DNA of 45,700 nucleotides from a bacterium (GCA_004559845.1 SFWW01000002.1:1-45700), one strand, 5' to 3'; counted from the stretch's first letter, positions 18,680 to 27,203 are shown. The notes: generated by a model from the letters alone, not told the origin. Numbers and translations are program-made.

Positions 18680-19408
18680 ATGCACCGCTTCTATCAACCC
18701 GATATTGCCTCCACCCTTCAGCTCTCGGAAGATGAGTCGAAGCACTGCGTGCGCGTGTTGCGCTTGCAAGAAGGCGATGAAATTGAGGTGGTAGACGGCT
18801 GCGGAAATCTATATCTGTGCACTATCGCTATGGCGCATCCCAAGCGGTGCGCCCTCACGATAGTTCGACAAACAGCGTGCCCACCCCATTGGGGACACGA
18901 AATTGTGCTCTGCGTGGCACCCACAAAAAATCTCGACCGCATTGAAGATATGGCAGATAGAGTCACGGAAATGGGCGTGAATGCCATCATTCCGCTGCTG
19001 TGCCACAATAGCGAGCGCAAAGTGCTCAAAACCGAACGCCTGCAAAAAATTTTGGTGTCGGCAATGAAGCAGTCGCTCAAAGCACAGTTGCCCCGGCTCC
19101 ATCAGCTCACCCCTTTTAAAGAGGTGGTGAAGATGCCGTTTGAGGGCGATAAATTCATTGCATATTGCGATGCATCGCTCCCTCGCCATCAGCGCCGCTT
19201 GCTCTCGCAGGCGTATCGCCCGGGCACCCACACCATGATTGTGATTGGTCCGGAAGGCGATTTCAGCAATGAGGAGGTGGAGATGGCAAAAGCGGCGGGC
19301 TTTCAGCCCGTTTCGCTCGGCGAAAGCCGATTGCGCACCGAAACCGCAGCCATGTTTGCCGTGGCCACTTGCCATGCTTTGGATATGAATCAAAAGCCCA
19401 ACGAATAA
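18680..19408 (+). CDS. rsmE: 16S rRNA (uracil-1498-N3)-methyltransferase
   Basis: A 242-residue SPOUT methyltransferase that modifies U1498 of 16S rRNA. Visible are the N-terminal PUA-like part (MHRFYQPDI, then HCVRVLRLQEGDEIEV), CVAPTKNLDRIEDMADRVTEMG, the SAM-binding MIVIGPEGDFSNEEVEMA (about 190-207) and SLGESRLRTETAA (about 213-225). Length is normal. It lies 59 bases after the permease and 28 bases before kdsA. Confidence 0.94.
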   Translation: MHRFYQPDIASTLQLSEDESKHCVRVLRLQEGDEIEVVDGCGNLYLCTIAMAHPKRCALTIVRQTACPPHWGHEIVLCVAPTKNLDRIEDMADRVTEMGVNAIIPLLCHNSERKVLKTERLQKILVSAMKQSLKAQLPRLHQLTPFKEVVKMPFEGDKFIAYCDASLPRHQRRLLSQAYRPGTHTMIVIGPEGDFSNEEVEMAKAAGFQPVSLGESRLRTETAAMFAVATCHALDMNQKPNE

Positions 19409-19436
19409 GTATTACTAAACACGAGAATAAGCGTTT

Positions 19437-20255
19437 ATGATGATCAATCAATTGAAAGCCTCACCCTGCGGCAATTTCTTCCTCCTTGCCGGCCCATGTG
19501 TGATTGAAGGCGAACAAATGGCTATGGACATTGCCGAAAAGGTGGTGGGTATCACCTCGCAATTGGGCATCCCCTACGTGTTTAAGGGGAGTTATCGCAA
19601 AGCCAATCGCTCGCGCATCGATTCATTCACCGGTATTGGCGATGAGAAAGCATTGAAAATATTGAGAAAGGTGGCCGACACATTCCACGTGCCGGTGGTG
19701 ACCGACATCCATTCTGCCGAAGAAGCCGACATGGCGGCGCAATATGTGGATGTGCTACAAATTCCGGCGTTTCTTTGCCGACAAACCGAACTGCTGGTGG
19801 CTGCCGCTCGCACCGGTAGGATGGTGAATATCAAGAAGGGACAATTTCTGTCGCCGGAAGCCATGCAATTTGCCGTGCAAAAGGTGCGCGATGCCGGAAA
19901 CCCCGACGTGGCAATCACTGAGCGTGGCACCACATTTGGCTACCAAGACCTTTTGGTGGACTTCCGTGGCATTCCCACCATGCGCGCCTACGCCCCGGTA
20001 ATCGTGGATATCACCCATTCACTCCAACAGCCCAACCAAAGCGCCGGAGTGACGGGCGGACGACCCGATTTGATTGAAACCGTGGCGAGAGCAGCCATTG
20101 CCACCGGTGCCGACGGCTTGTTTATCGAAACCCATCAAAATCCCGCCGTGGCAAAAAGCGATGGCGCCAATATGCTACCGCTTCATCTGCTGGAAGGGCT
20201 CTTAAAGCGTCTCACCATTTTGAGGAAAGCAGTGAATGAAATGGACAATGAATAA
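19437..20255 (+). CDS. kdsA: 3-deoxy-8-phosphooctulonate synthase
   Basis: A 272-residue enzyme that condenses phosphoenolpyruvate with arabinose 5-phosphate to Kdo-8-phosphate, for the lipopolysaccharide core. Visible: LAGPCVIEG (about 17-25), VFKGSYRKANRSR, PVVTDIHSAEEA, LQIPAFLCRQTEL, NIKKGQFLSPEAM, ERGTTFGY and the C-terminal FIETHQNP. It supports a Gram-negative outer membrane. It is followed after 21 bases by the TPR gene; both should end at the terminator at 21967-22010. Confidence 0.96.
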   Translation: MMINQLKASPCGNFFLLAGPCVIEGEQMAMDIAEKVVGITSQLGIPYVFKGSYRKANRSRIDSFTGIGDEKALKILRKVADTFHVPVVTDIHSAEEADMAAQYVDVLQIPAFLCRQTELLVAAARTGRMVNIKKGQFLSPEAMQFAVQKVRDAGNPDVAITERGTTFGYQDLLVDFRGIPTMRAYAPVIVDITHSLQQPNQSAGVTGGRPDLIETVARAAIATGADGLFIETHQNPAVAKSDGANMLPLHLLEGLLKRLTILRKAVNEMDNE

Positions 20256-20276
20256 AAATTTTTAATCGATGAATAT

Positions 20277-21896
20277 ATGACAAACATCAAATTTTTAATC
20301 CTGGCACTTGCACTGCTGGCAGGTGGATGGAATGTGATGGCTCAATCGGCTGACGAAGATGCCATGCTGAAGAAAAAAATCAACGATGCCGTGATGCAGG
20401 TCTACAACAAGCAACTGCAAGCCGAGCCCGGTGATTATGCCACGCGATTTGCAAGGGCATATCAATATTTCAACAACGATGGCGTGGATGAAGCGCTTGC
20501 CGACATTAATCAAGCCATCAAAGATTGCCCCGAAAAAGAACGCGAGGTGCTCTACGATGCTTATCTGCTTAGAGCCAAAATCTATGACCAAAAAGGTGAA
20601 TACGACCTCGAATACGAGGACCTGAAAGCAGCGTTTCAAATCAATTCCACCAACCCTAACGTGGTGGATATGATTGCCAAACTGGCTTTGAAAAAGGGTG
20701 ATTACAAAACCGCTGAAACCAATTTCAATGCCATCCTCCGCATGTCGCCGCAAAACTACGACGCACTCTACGGATTGGCGCGCGTGGCTGCCAAAACCAA
20801 CGACTACCAAAAGGCGCAAGAATACTGCGACAGAGCCGTAAAACTTTTCCCCACCGAACCGCAAGTCTACATCAACCGGGCTCACGTGTTTATGATGTTG
20901 GGACAATATAAAGTGGCTGCGCAAGACCTTATCTTGGCAATGAGTGTGGGCGAAGATGAATCAAAAGCAGTGTCGGCTATCATCAATATGAGCGACGAGC
21001 ACTACGACGACGTGATGAATGCGCTCCAAAATTCAATCGACAATGCGCCTTCCGTTGGCACATTCTACTATTTGCGCTATTCTATCGCTATGCGCCACCT
21101 TCACTACGGACAAGCACTGCGCGACATCAAGAAAATTATCAGCAAAAATTTCTACGACGATGCTTCCATCTACCAAGATGCAGCAAAGTGCCAATTCGAA
21201 ATGGGACTCTTCGACATGGCGTTGGTCAACATCGACAAGGCGCTCTCTAAAGATGCAAGCGACATCGCATCGCTCGTGCTCAAAGCACGCATCGTGGAGC
21301 ATCAAGGTGCAGGCAAAAACTTTGATGCCGCACTCGGTGTGATCACACGTGCTTCGCGCATCAGCGCCACCGACCCGGCAATTTTGCTCGCCAAAGCACG
21401 CATCTATTTGGCACAGCGCAAGCAGCCCGAAGCACTCGAGGCGCTCAACACGCTGCTCGCCGCACATCCCACCAACAACGAAGCACTCCTGCTCCGCGGA
21501 TGGCTCTACAAATATAGAATGCGCGATGCCGAATCGGCACTCGCCGACTTTGGCATGATGCTCAACAATGGCAGCGATATGGCAAGCCTCAAAGGATTCG
21601 CACTCCACGAACTCGGACGAGAAGAGGAAGCCAGAAAATGGGCACAAGACAATATTATGAGCAACTCGCTCCCCGGCGGAGAAGCCTACGCCGTGGCTGC
21701 TGCCCTTCTCTCCGACATCGGCGACAACGACCAAGCGCTCAAATACCTCGAAAGCGCATTGGCTAACGGCTACGGCAGCCTCTACGAAGTGACCATGAGT
21801 GAAGAACCCTATGTAAACCTCAAACTCGTGCGCCGTCACCCCGACTTCAACATCACCATTGAGCGCTACACCGAAAATTTCATCGAAAAAGAATAA
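20277..21896 (+). CDS. Exported tetratricopeptide-repeat protein
   Basis: A 539-residue protein with a signal peptide (MTNIKFLILALALLAGGWN, cut near MAQ). Nearly the whole mature chain is made of TPR units, for example AARFARAYQYFNNDGVDEAL-type (about 55-75), DYKTAETNFNAILRMSPQNYDALYGLARV (about 142-170) and QPEALEALNTLLAAHPTNNEALLLRGWLY (about 382-410). TPR arrays are protein-protein scaffolds; here in the periplasm. It lies 21 bases after kdsA. No partner can be named. Confidence 0.85.
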   Translation: MTNIKFLILALALLAGGWNVMAQSADEDAMLKKKINDAVMQVYNKQLQAEPGDYATRFARAYQYFNNDGVDEALADINQAIKDCPEKEREVLYDAYLLRAKIYDQKGEYDLEYEDLKAAFQINSTNPNVVDMIAKLALKKGDYKTAETNFNAILRMSPQNYDALYGLARVAAKTNDYQKAQEYCDRAVKLFPTEPQVYINRAHVFMMLGQYKVAAQDLILAMSVGEDESKAVSAIINMSDEHYDDVMNALQNSIDNAPSVGTFYYLRYSIAMRHLHYGQALRDIKKIISKNFYDDASIYQDAAKCQFEMGLFDMALVNIDKALSKDASDIASLVLKARIVEHQGAGKNFDAALGVITRASRISATDPAILLAKARIYLAQRKQPEALEALNTLLAAHPTNNEALLLRGWLYKYRMRDAESALADFGMMLNNGSDMASLKGFALHELGREEEARKWAQDNIMSNSLPGGEAYAVAAALLSDIGDNDQALKYLESALANGYGSLYEVTMSEEPYVNLKLVRRHPDFNITIERYTENFIEKE

Positions 21897-21966
21897 GCGC
21901 CACCAAAAGAAAATCTACGATAGTGAAAAACAAATTCACATCGGCAGAAATTCGGCTAAACCCCTA

Positions 21967-22010
21967 AGTGATATTCCTTTACAGCACATCGTAAAGGAAT
22001 ATCACTCTTT
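21967..22010 (+). terminator. Long hairpin terminator after the TPR gene
   Basis: A perfect 16-bp inverted repeat (21967-21982 with 21991-22006) around an 8-base loop, followed by CTTTT. It lies 70 bases after the TPR stop codon. The stem is AT-rich and unusually long and perfect, so a role as a processed RNA end is also possible. Confidence 0.7.
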
Positions 22011-22163
22011 TATCAACAAAGATGTGGCCTATTTTTTTCTGCACGCCTCTTTCATTTGCGCCCATTTCTGATAGCGCGTACTGAATTGGGTGGTATGGAA
22101 AAGAACAAATAGCCGCTTCAAAATGACAAAGCCGTGGGTTTTCTATCAAAAATAACAACAAAA

Positions 22164-22195
22164 TTTGCAAAAATTAAATATTTTAACTAACTTTG
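22164..22195 (+). promoter_or_regulatory. Promoter for tRNA-Val
   Basis: TTTG at 22164-22167, 20 bases, then TAACTTTG at 22188-22195: an exact consensus match, ending 18 bases before the tRNA. Confidence 0.8.
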
Positions 22196-22213
22196 CACCG
22201 CAATTCAGCAAAG

Positions 22214-22288
22214 GGGCGTTTAGCTCAGCTGGTTTAGAGCATCTGCCTTACAAGCAGAGGGTCGGCGGTTCGAATCCGTCAACGCCCA
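22214..22288 (+). tRNA. tRNA-Val (anticodon TAC)
   Basis: A complete cloverleaf: acceptor stem GGGCGTT with AACGCCC, D arm GCTC...GAGC, anticodon stem TCTGC/GCAGA with loop CTTACAA (anticodon TAC at 22249-22251), and T arm around TTCGAAT. The discriminator A at 22288 is followed by CCC rather than an encoded CCA. It is followed directly by a terminator. Confidence 0.96.
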
Positions 22289-22293
22289 CCCCA

Positions 22294-22320
22294 AAACTCG
22301 GCATCCGCCGAGTTTTTTTT
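22294..22320 (+). terminator. Terminator after tRNA-Val
   Basis: A 9-bp stem (22294-22302 with 22307-22315), a 4-base loop and a run of Ts to 22320. It begins 5 bases after the tRNA. Confidence 0.88.
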
Positions 22321-22338
22321 GCACCCGACCCACACAAA

Positions 22339-22369
22339 AAAAGCGACTAAAAATTAGCCGCTTTTGATG
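22339..22369. terminator. Hairpin with A and T flanks, possibly bidirectional terminator
   Basis: 12-base arms at 22339-22350 and 22354-22365 pair with one mismatch around an AAA loop, with As before and Ts after. It could stop transcripts from either side, behind the tRNA terminator. Confidence 0.45.
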
Positions 22370-22413
22370 TTTTCACAACGGAATAATCCTTATTGCGAAT
22401 TGCTTCAAATTTG

Positions 22414-22421
22414 TATCTTTG
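22414..22421 (+). promoter_or_regulatory. Orphan -7 promoter element
   Basis: TATCTTTG at 22414-22421 matches the -7 consensus, with an imperfect -33 (ATTG, 18 bases upstream). No ORF begins soon after it, so it may drive a small RNA or be chance. Confidence 0.35.
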
Positions 22422-22554
22422 TGCTATAAAAAACAGCGCAACCTTTGCAACAAACTGTATACCAGAATCTGCAATGGTGGTGTGATGGGCAAATGTTTCA
22501 TAGGGCAAAACTTTCGTTTGATTCGTTTGATTCGTGGTCAAAAAAAAACGCCCC

Positions 22555-22637
22555 CTAACCAAGCGAGCAAAGCGAACGGCTAACCAAGTGCGAAGCGCGG
22601 CTAACCAAGCGAGCATAGCAAGTGGCTAACCAAGCGG
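22555..22637. repeat. Degenerate direct repeats starting CTAACCAAG
   Basis: Four head-to-tail units begin at 22555, 22580, 22601 and 22626, of 25, 21, 25 and 12 bases. Each starts CTAACCAAG, and units 1 and 3 continue CGAGCA-AGC. The origin is unknown; they resemble short intergenic repeats rather than a coding or CRISPR structure. Confidence 0.75.
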
Positions 22638-22681
22638 TTAAATTTTCGATGGAAATGGGGGTTGGATTTGAAAAAAAGCAT

Positions 22682-22689
22682 TAACTTTG
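22682..22689 (+). promoter_or_regulatory. -7 promoter element for the second propeller-amidase cassette
   Basis: TAACTTTG at 22682-22689, 42 bases before the start codon at 22732. The -33 position (about 22658) reads GGGG, so only the -7 half is convincing. Confidence 0.5.
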
Positions 22690-22731
22690 CATATTATCTG
22701 ACCTTGATATATCCATTAACTAATTAACAAT

Positions 22732-23622
22732 ATGAAAAAAAGTTTACTAACCATGCTATGCGGTATTGCGTTGGTGGCAAGCGCCCAACAGGTGACCGTT
22801 ACTTCTCAATCTCGGTTGCTCAATGGTGTGGAAGGCCCCGCCTATTATCCGCAACTCAACAGCACCGCCACTCAGTTGCTCTTTGCCAGTGGTGATTCCT
22901 ACGGATTGAAAATGTATGATTTTGCCGACAATGTGGTGACTCGCATTAGCGACGAACAAGGTGCCGGCATTGATGCTTGCTTCAATGCGCAGGGTGATGT
23001 GTATTACGTGACTCAAAAGCTGAATGCCAACAATTTGGTGTATCGCACCGGTATGCGTTATTCTGTTGCCACTGCTAAAAGCGAAGTGGTGCTGGAAGCG
23101 CAGCACGGCTATGTGCGTCCCGAATTGGGCAGCGCCGACAATGGATTTCGCGGTGCTAAAAAATCGTATGCTCCCGCCAAGGGATTGGGTACATCGGTGT
23201 ATGTGCAGGGCTCCACGCTCTATATCACCACCAATGGTGTGACCAAATCGTACAGCCCTGTGGCTTCGTATGCAGGCTATTTGTGGCCCTCACTTTCGCC
23301 CGACGGTAAGAAGGTGGCATTTTTCGCTGCGGGGAAGGGTATTGTGGTGACCGACCTTGCCGGCAACGTGCTCTCCATGCCCGGCAAATATGAGATGCCC
23401 TGCTGGTATGACAACCACTACCTTGTGGCTCAAAATGCGAAAGACGATGGTCACCAATTCACCTCTTCGCAAATTATGCTGGTGAAGGCAGATGGAAGTT
23501 TTGCGACCAACCTCACTTCCGCCACCTCCATGGCAATGCAACCCACCTCGGCAGCCGGAAAGATAGTGTACACCACCATTGACGGACTCCTCTACCAAAT
23601 GACCATTAACATCAACGAATAA
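22732..23622 (+). CDS. Secreted beta-propeller (PD40/TolB-like) protein, copy 2
   Basis: A 296-residue protein with a signal peptide (MKKSLLTMLCGIALVASAQ) and propeller-like repeats, for example YYPQLNSTATQLLFAS (about 38-53) and YLWPSLSPDGKKVAFF (about 183-198). It is a paralogue of the protein at 447, with the same length and the same order of motifs. It is followed after 20 bases by the amidase gene at 23643, repeating the arrangement at 447-5213. It is probably periplasmic or surface exposed; the function is not known. Confidence 0.75.
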   Translation: MKKSLLTMLCGIALVASAQQVTVTSQSRLLNGVEGPAYYPQLNSTATQLLFASGDSYGLKMYDFADNVVTRISDEQGAGIDACFNAQGDVYYVTQKLNANNLVYRTGMRYSVATAKSEVVLEAQHGYVRPELGSADNGFRGAKKSYAPAKGLGTSVYVQGSTLYITTNGVTKSYSPVASYAGYLWPSLSPDGKKVAFFAAGKGIVVTDLAGNVLSMPGKYEMPCWYDNHYLVAQNAKDDGHQFTSSQIMLVKADGSFATNLTSATSMAMQPTSAAGKIVYTTIDGLLYQMTININE

Positions 23623-23642
23623 CCCATCAACAGTAAGCAACT

Positions 23643-26075
23643 ATGAAAAAGTTTTCCATTATTTCTCTTATGCTGCTGTTTGTGGCAGCGTTGACCCAGA
23701 ATTTTATGCGTGCCGACGAACAGCCCCACGTGTATATCAACCCCGGCCATGGTGGCCACTCCAGCGACGACCGCAATGTGGTGGTAGCACCCTATGTGCA
23801 AGGCGACACCATGGGCTTTTGGGAGTCGAATTCGAATATGTATAAGTGCTTCGCTTTGCGCGAACTGCTTTGGAAAAAAGGCTACAAGGTGACCGTATCG
23901 CGCGAAACCAACACCGAAGACGACGACCTCGGGCTCTCCACCATCGTGCGCCTGTGCAACAATAGCGGTGCCGATGTGTTTTATTCCATCCACAGCAATG
24001 CCACCGGCGGCGGCGAGGGTTCGCGAGTGAATTTCCCCATGGGATTTTTCCGCGGCTACACCGACCAACCCGAAAACCCCTGGTGCAAGATTTTGGTTGA
24101 AAAATTGGCACCCTTCCTCATTGGAAACCAATGCACCGTGTGGAGCAGCAACAATTACCAAGTGTGGGGCGACTGGAGTTTCCAACCCTCATGGGGCACG
24201 CAAGGCTATGGCGTGCTTCGTGGCAATAAAACGAATGCCATGCTCGACGAAGGTTCGTTCCACGACTATTATCCCGAAACCTACCGCTTGCTCAACAAAG
24301 ATTATTGCTGGGTGGAAGGATTCAATTTCTCGCGTGGTGCCGATAGCTTCTTCGGCCGTAGCGGCAACCTCTCCACCGGTGTGGTGATGGGCAATTTGCG
24401 CGACGACCGTCGCCCGCGCGAAGGCATCCTCGTGATGTATGGAGCCGACAAGCGCCAGCCCGTGAATGGCGCCACAGTGGCTCTGGTGAATGCCTCCGGC
24501 GAAACCATCCAAACCTACACCACCGACAATGATTTCAACGGCATCTTCGTATTTAAATATGTGGACCCCGGCACCTATACCGTGAAGATTACCCACCCCG
24601 AATTTGAAGAAAAAACTGCCGAACTGCAAGTTAATGCCGACGATGTGACTTATCTAAACATCGACCTCAAGCGCGTGCGCAACACCCCGCCGGCTGTGAT
24701 ATCGTATGCACCCGTGTGGAACGATGGCGATGCACCGGTGAAATGTAATGAGCCTATCGTGCTGCAATTCAATTGGGATATGGACATTGATGCCACAGCG
24801 GAAGCCTTCACCATCACACCCGCAGTGGAAGGCAAAATCACTTGGGAAGACACCAACTATCGCATGGTGTTTACCCCCAATGATGCCTACGAAGTGAATA
24901 CCGAATACACCGTAACGCTCAAAAAGAGCGCCTTGCATGGTGGAGGTGTGGGTATGGACAACGATTTCGTGTTTAAATTCATCACCGACAATCGCAACCA
25001 CATCTACCCATTGGCTGTGTTCCCTGCCGAGGGCGACCAAGTGAACTACAAGGCGGGTGCACTGATGGAATTCCGCTCTGCCGCACTGCTCGATGGCTAC
25101 AATCTATCCACCCACTTCCACGTGTACGACAAAAATGGCAACGAGCTGGAATTCTCGAAGCGTTCAATCAAAAACAACAAAGCCGGCGACCCCTATGGCT
25201 ATTGCCGCTTGCCGCTGCTCAAAGCGCTCACTCCCGGCGAAGAATATCGCTTCGTGGTAGACAAGACCCTTTGCGACACCATTGGATTGCAATTGGTGGA
25301 AGGAAAAGAATACAAGTTTACGGCAGTGGACCCCTCCGAAGCCAAAGACGGCACAGTGGTGGCAGATTTTGAAGCTGTGGCTGACTATCAATTAATTGAA
25401 AGAGATTGTGCGAATCCTTCAACTGCTAAGTTGACTGCCGTAACTGATAAGTTGTTTGGCAACAAGGCTATTCAGATGGCATACACATTCGGCAACTACG
25501 ATCCAAGTGGTGTGGTAGAATTCCGCATGAATAAGCCAAGCGCAGAGAAATTCAACGTAGGCGACCAACTCGGTGCGCACGTTTGGGGTGATATGGGTTA
25601 CAACACACTCTGTGCCGTTTTCAGTGATGAAAATGGAGCAGAAGTGGTTGAACCTCTTGGCGCAGTCAATTTCCACGGTTGGAAATACATCAGCAAAGAG
25701 CTCAAATCGCTTGAAGCCGATAAGAGCTACCAATTTGTGGGCTACAACCTCCGCAAAGGACCCGATGCCGACACGCCATTCGGCTTAACCGGCACCGTGA
25801 AATTCGACAATGTGATTAAGCTCACACCTTCCGCTATCGGCGACTTGAAGCAAGTGGGTCATGTGCAAGTGGGACCGAATCCCGCTTCCGACTATCTTGT
25901 GGCTTCCGCCGATGCCCTCATCACAAAGGTTGAGCTTCTCAACACCAACGGACAGATAGTGGCAAGCAATGCCTCCAACTTTATCAATGTGGCAGATGTG
26001 GCTTCCGGCGTGTATGTGATGAAAGTGTACGTGTCCGGACAAGTTTCAAATCATAAGGTGGTGGTAAAACACTAA
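23643..26075 (+). CDS. Secreted N-acetylmuramoyl-L-alanine amidase-like protein with T9SS tail, copy 2
   Basis: An 810-residue protein with a signal peptide. Residues about 27-245 form an Amidase_3-type domain: NPGHGG (H36), GFWESNSN (E61), YSIHSN (H117) and the catalytic Glu in MLDEGSFHDY (E203). Residues about 255-350 form a carboxypeptidase-regulatory-like sandwich (NGIFVFKYVDPGTYTVKI). Residues about 355-450 resemble a bacterial Ig-like Big_5 domain (NWDMDIDATAEAFTITP). Residues about 570-730 are probably another beta-sandwich. The tail from about 738 (VGPNPASDYLVAS, then SGVYVMKVY) is a clear T9SS type A sorting domain, so the protein should be exported across the outer membrane. It probably cleaves peptidoglycan stem peptides outside the cell. 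Codon choice around 25390-25480 is a little more AT-rich than the rest. Confidence 0.85.
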   Translation: MKKFSIISLMLLFVAALTQNFMRADEQPHVYINPGHGGHSSDDRNVVVAPYVQGDTMGFWESNSNMYKCFALRELLWKKGYKVTVSRETNTEDDDLGLSTIVRLCNNSGADVFYSIHSNATGGGEGSRVNFPMGFFRGYTDQPENPWCKILVEKLAPFLIGNQCTVWSSNNYQVWGDWSFQPSWGTQGYGVLRGNKTNAMLDEGSFHDYYPETYRLLNKDYCWVEGFNFSRGADSFFGRSGNLSTGVVMGNLRDDRRPREGILVMYGADKRQPVNGATVALVNASGETIQTYTTDNDFNGIFVFKYVDPGTYTVKITHPEFEEKTAELQVNADDVTYLNIDLKRVRNTPPAVISYAPVWNDGDAPVKCNEPIVLQFNWDMDIDATAEAFTITPAVEGKITWEDTNYRMVFTPNDAYEVNTEYTVTLKKSALHGGGVGMDNDFVFKFITDNRNHIYPLAVFPAEGDQVNYKAGALMEFRSAALLDGYNLSTHFHVYDKNGNELEFSKRSIKNNKAGDPYGYCRLPLLKALTPGEEYRFVVDKTLCDTIGLQLVEGKEYKFTAVDPSEAKDGTVVADFEAVADYQLIERDCANPSTAKLTAVTDKLFGNKAIQMAYTFGNYDPSGVVEFRMNKPSAEKFNVGDQLGAHVWGDMGYNTLCAVFSDENGAEVVEPLGAVNFHGWKYISKELKSLEADKSYQFVGYNLRKGPDADTPFGLTGTVKFDNVIKLTPSAIGDLKQVGHVQVGPNPASDYLVASADALITKVELLNTNGQIVASNASNFINVADVASGVYVMKVYVSGQVSNHKVVVKH

Positions 26076-26126
26076 TCACCCCGCTTGCTCAAAAGCATCG
26101 TTATTTCACAGAAATAATGTGCTAAT

Positions 26127-26189
26127 AAAAGTTAAAGGATGTGTAAGAATGGCAAATCCGCGCCTTACACATCCTTTCTTTAACTTTTT
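26127..26189 (+). terminator. Long hairpin terminator after the second amidase
   Basis: A stem of about 20 bp (26127-26147 with 26164-26188, with a small bulge) and a run of Ts at 26185-26189. It closes the second cassette. The rest of 26076-26306 is AT-rich and carries the next promoter element. Confidence 0.8.
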
Positions 26190-26268
26190 GGTAGTTAATA
26201 ATCACTATAGAATGTTAATTTAATGCTAATTATAGTGGGGTTTATAGACTTACGAAATGAAATAGTAT

Positions 26269-26276
26269 TAATTTTG
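26269..26276 (+). promoter_or_regulatory. -7 promoter element for the first BadF/NagK-type kinase
   Basis: TAATTTTG at 26269-26276, 30 bases upstream of the start codon at 26307. No clear -33 element is present. Confidence 0.5.
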
Positions 26277-26306
26277 TAGTAAAATTTTGAGAATAATTTA
26301 TTTTTT

Positions 26307-27158
26307 ATGCCAACCGACACGATAAAGGTGATAGCAGAGAGTAGCTCCACTCGCACAGAGTGGGCGCTTGTGCAAGGAGACAAAATTATAGAGCATGCCT
26401 ACACCGAAGGATTAAACCCCTTTTTTCAAACGCGTAGAGAAATCAGTCACATCATACGCTTAGGCTTGCCATCGGAATTTTTCAAGCGTAGGTGGAGCCA
26501 TGTGTATTATTATGGCGCCGGATGCTCCAATCCCGAAAAGAATAAAATCGTGGAAAGTTCGCTCGTGGCACAATTCAAAACGCCCGTCACCGTTGACTCC
26601 GACTTAGTGGGAGCCACCCGAGGCTTGCTCGTGCACGAGCCCGGCTTGGCATGCATTCTCGGCACCGGGTCAAACTCCTGCCTCTACGATGGCAACCAAA
26701 TCATCAAGCACGTTCGCTCAGGCGGCTACATCCTTGGAGATGAGGGGAGTGGAGCAGCCATGGGCCGCTTATTTATCGGAGATTTGCTCAAAGGCTTTGT
26801 GCCGAGCGACATTCGCGACAGCTTTGTGGAAAAATTCAATCTCAATGTAGACCTCCTGATGGATGAAGTCTACAATAATCCCCACGCCAATCGCAACCTG
26901 CGCAACTATGGCGTGTTTCTTTCTGACCACCTACAAAACGAATATGTTTACCGGTTGGTTTTCAACGAAATCTCCCGCTTTTTCGAGCGCACCATATTGC
27001 AATACGACTATCAAAACTATGCCATCAATTTTGTAGGGTCGGTGGCATGCCAATTCAGTGAAGTGCTCCTATCCGTGGCATCGAAGTATGGTGCCAATAT
27101 CAAAAAAATAGTGCGCGCATCTATGCCCGGCTTAGTCATCTATCACACTTGTGATTAG
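26307..27158 (+). CDS. BadF/BcrA/NagK-family sugar kinase paralogue with altered phosphate loop
   Basis: A 283-residue ASKHA-fold protein, clearly a paralogue of the MurK-type kinase at 43067 (same length and motif spacing). Retained: HVYYYGAGCSN (66-75), the presumed catalytic Asp in VDSDLVGATRGLL (D99), GTGSNSCLYDG (119-129) and GDEGSGAAMG (144-153). Changed: the phosphate-1 loop, DCGSTKIDW in the 43067 protein, reads ESSSTRTEW here (E11 for Asp, S13 for Gly). The family phosphorylates amino sugars such as GlcNAc or MurNAc. The change may alter metal binding, substrate, or activity. It is a single gene between two terminators, just before the large amidase gene. The substrate is not known. 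Confidence 0.8.
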   Translation: MPTDTIKVIAESSSTRTEWALVQGDKIIEHAYTEGLNPFFQTRREISHIIRLGLPSEFFKRRWSHVYYYGAGCSNPEKNKIVESSLVAQFKTPVTVDSDLVGATRGLLVHEPGLACILGTGSNSCLYDGNQIIKHVRSGGYILGDEGSGAAMGRLFIGDLLKGFVPSDIRDSFVEKFNLNVDLLMDEVYNNPHANRNLRNYGVFLSDHLQNEYVYRLVFNEISRFFERTILQYDYQNYAINFVGSVACQFSEVLLSVASKYGANIKKIVRASMPGLVIYHTCD

Positions 27159-27203
27159 GCACTCCACATTCCGAATGCTCATTGATCGCAAGCCAAATTC
27201 ATC

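Larger units (their letters stand above)
21897..22213. other. Intergenic region between the TPR gene and tRNA-Val
   Basis: It holds the hairpin terminator at 21967-22010 and the tRNA promoter at 22164-22195. No gene is seen; the short open frames here run through the terminator hairpin. Confidence 0.6.
22321..22731. other. Intergenic region with an orphan promoter-like element and degenerate repeats
   Basis: No protein gene is supported; an 89-codon - strand frame (22347-22616) is arginine/leucine-rich at its start where it crosses the repeats and lacks a promoter. The region holds a hairpin (22339-22365), a promoter-like element (22414-22421), a short direct repeat of GTTTGATTC near 22515-22533, the CTAACCAAGCG repeats (22555-22637) and the -7 element for the next gene (22682-22689). 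Confidence 0.5.

Noticed and set aside
22347..22616. 89-codon - strand frame behind tRNA-Val
   Set aside because: Its N-terminus is just the translation of the CTAACCAAG repeats, and it runs over a hairpin and a promoter-like element.
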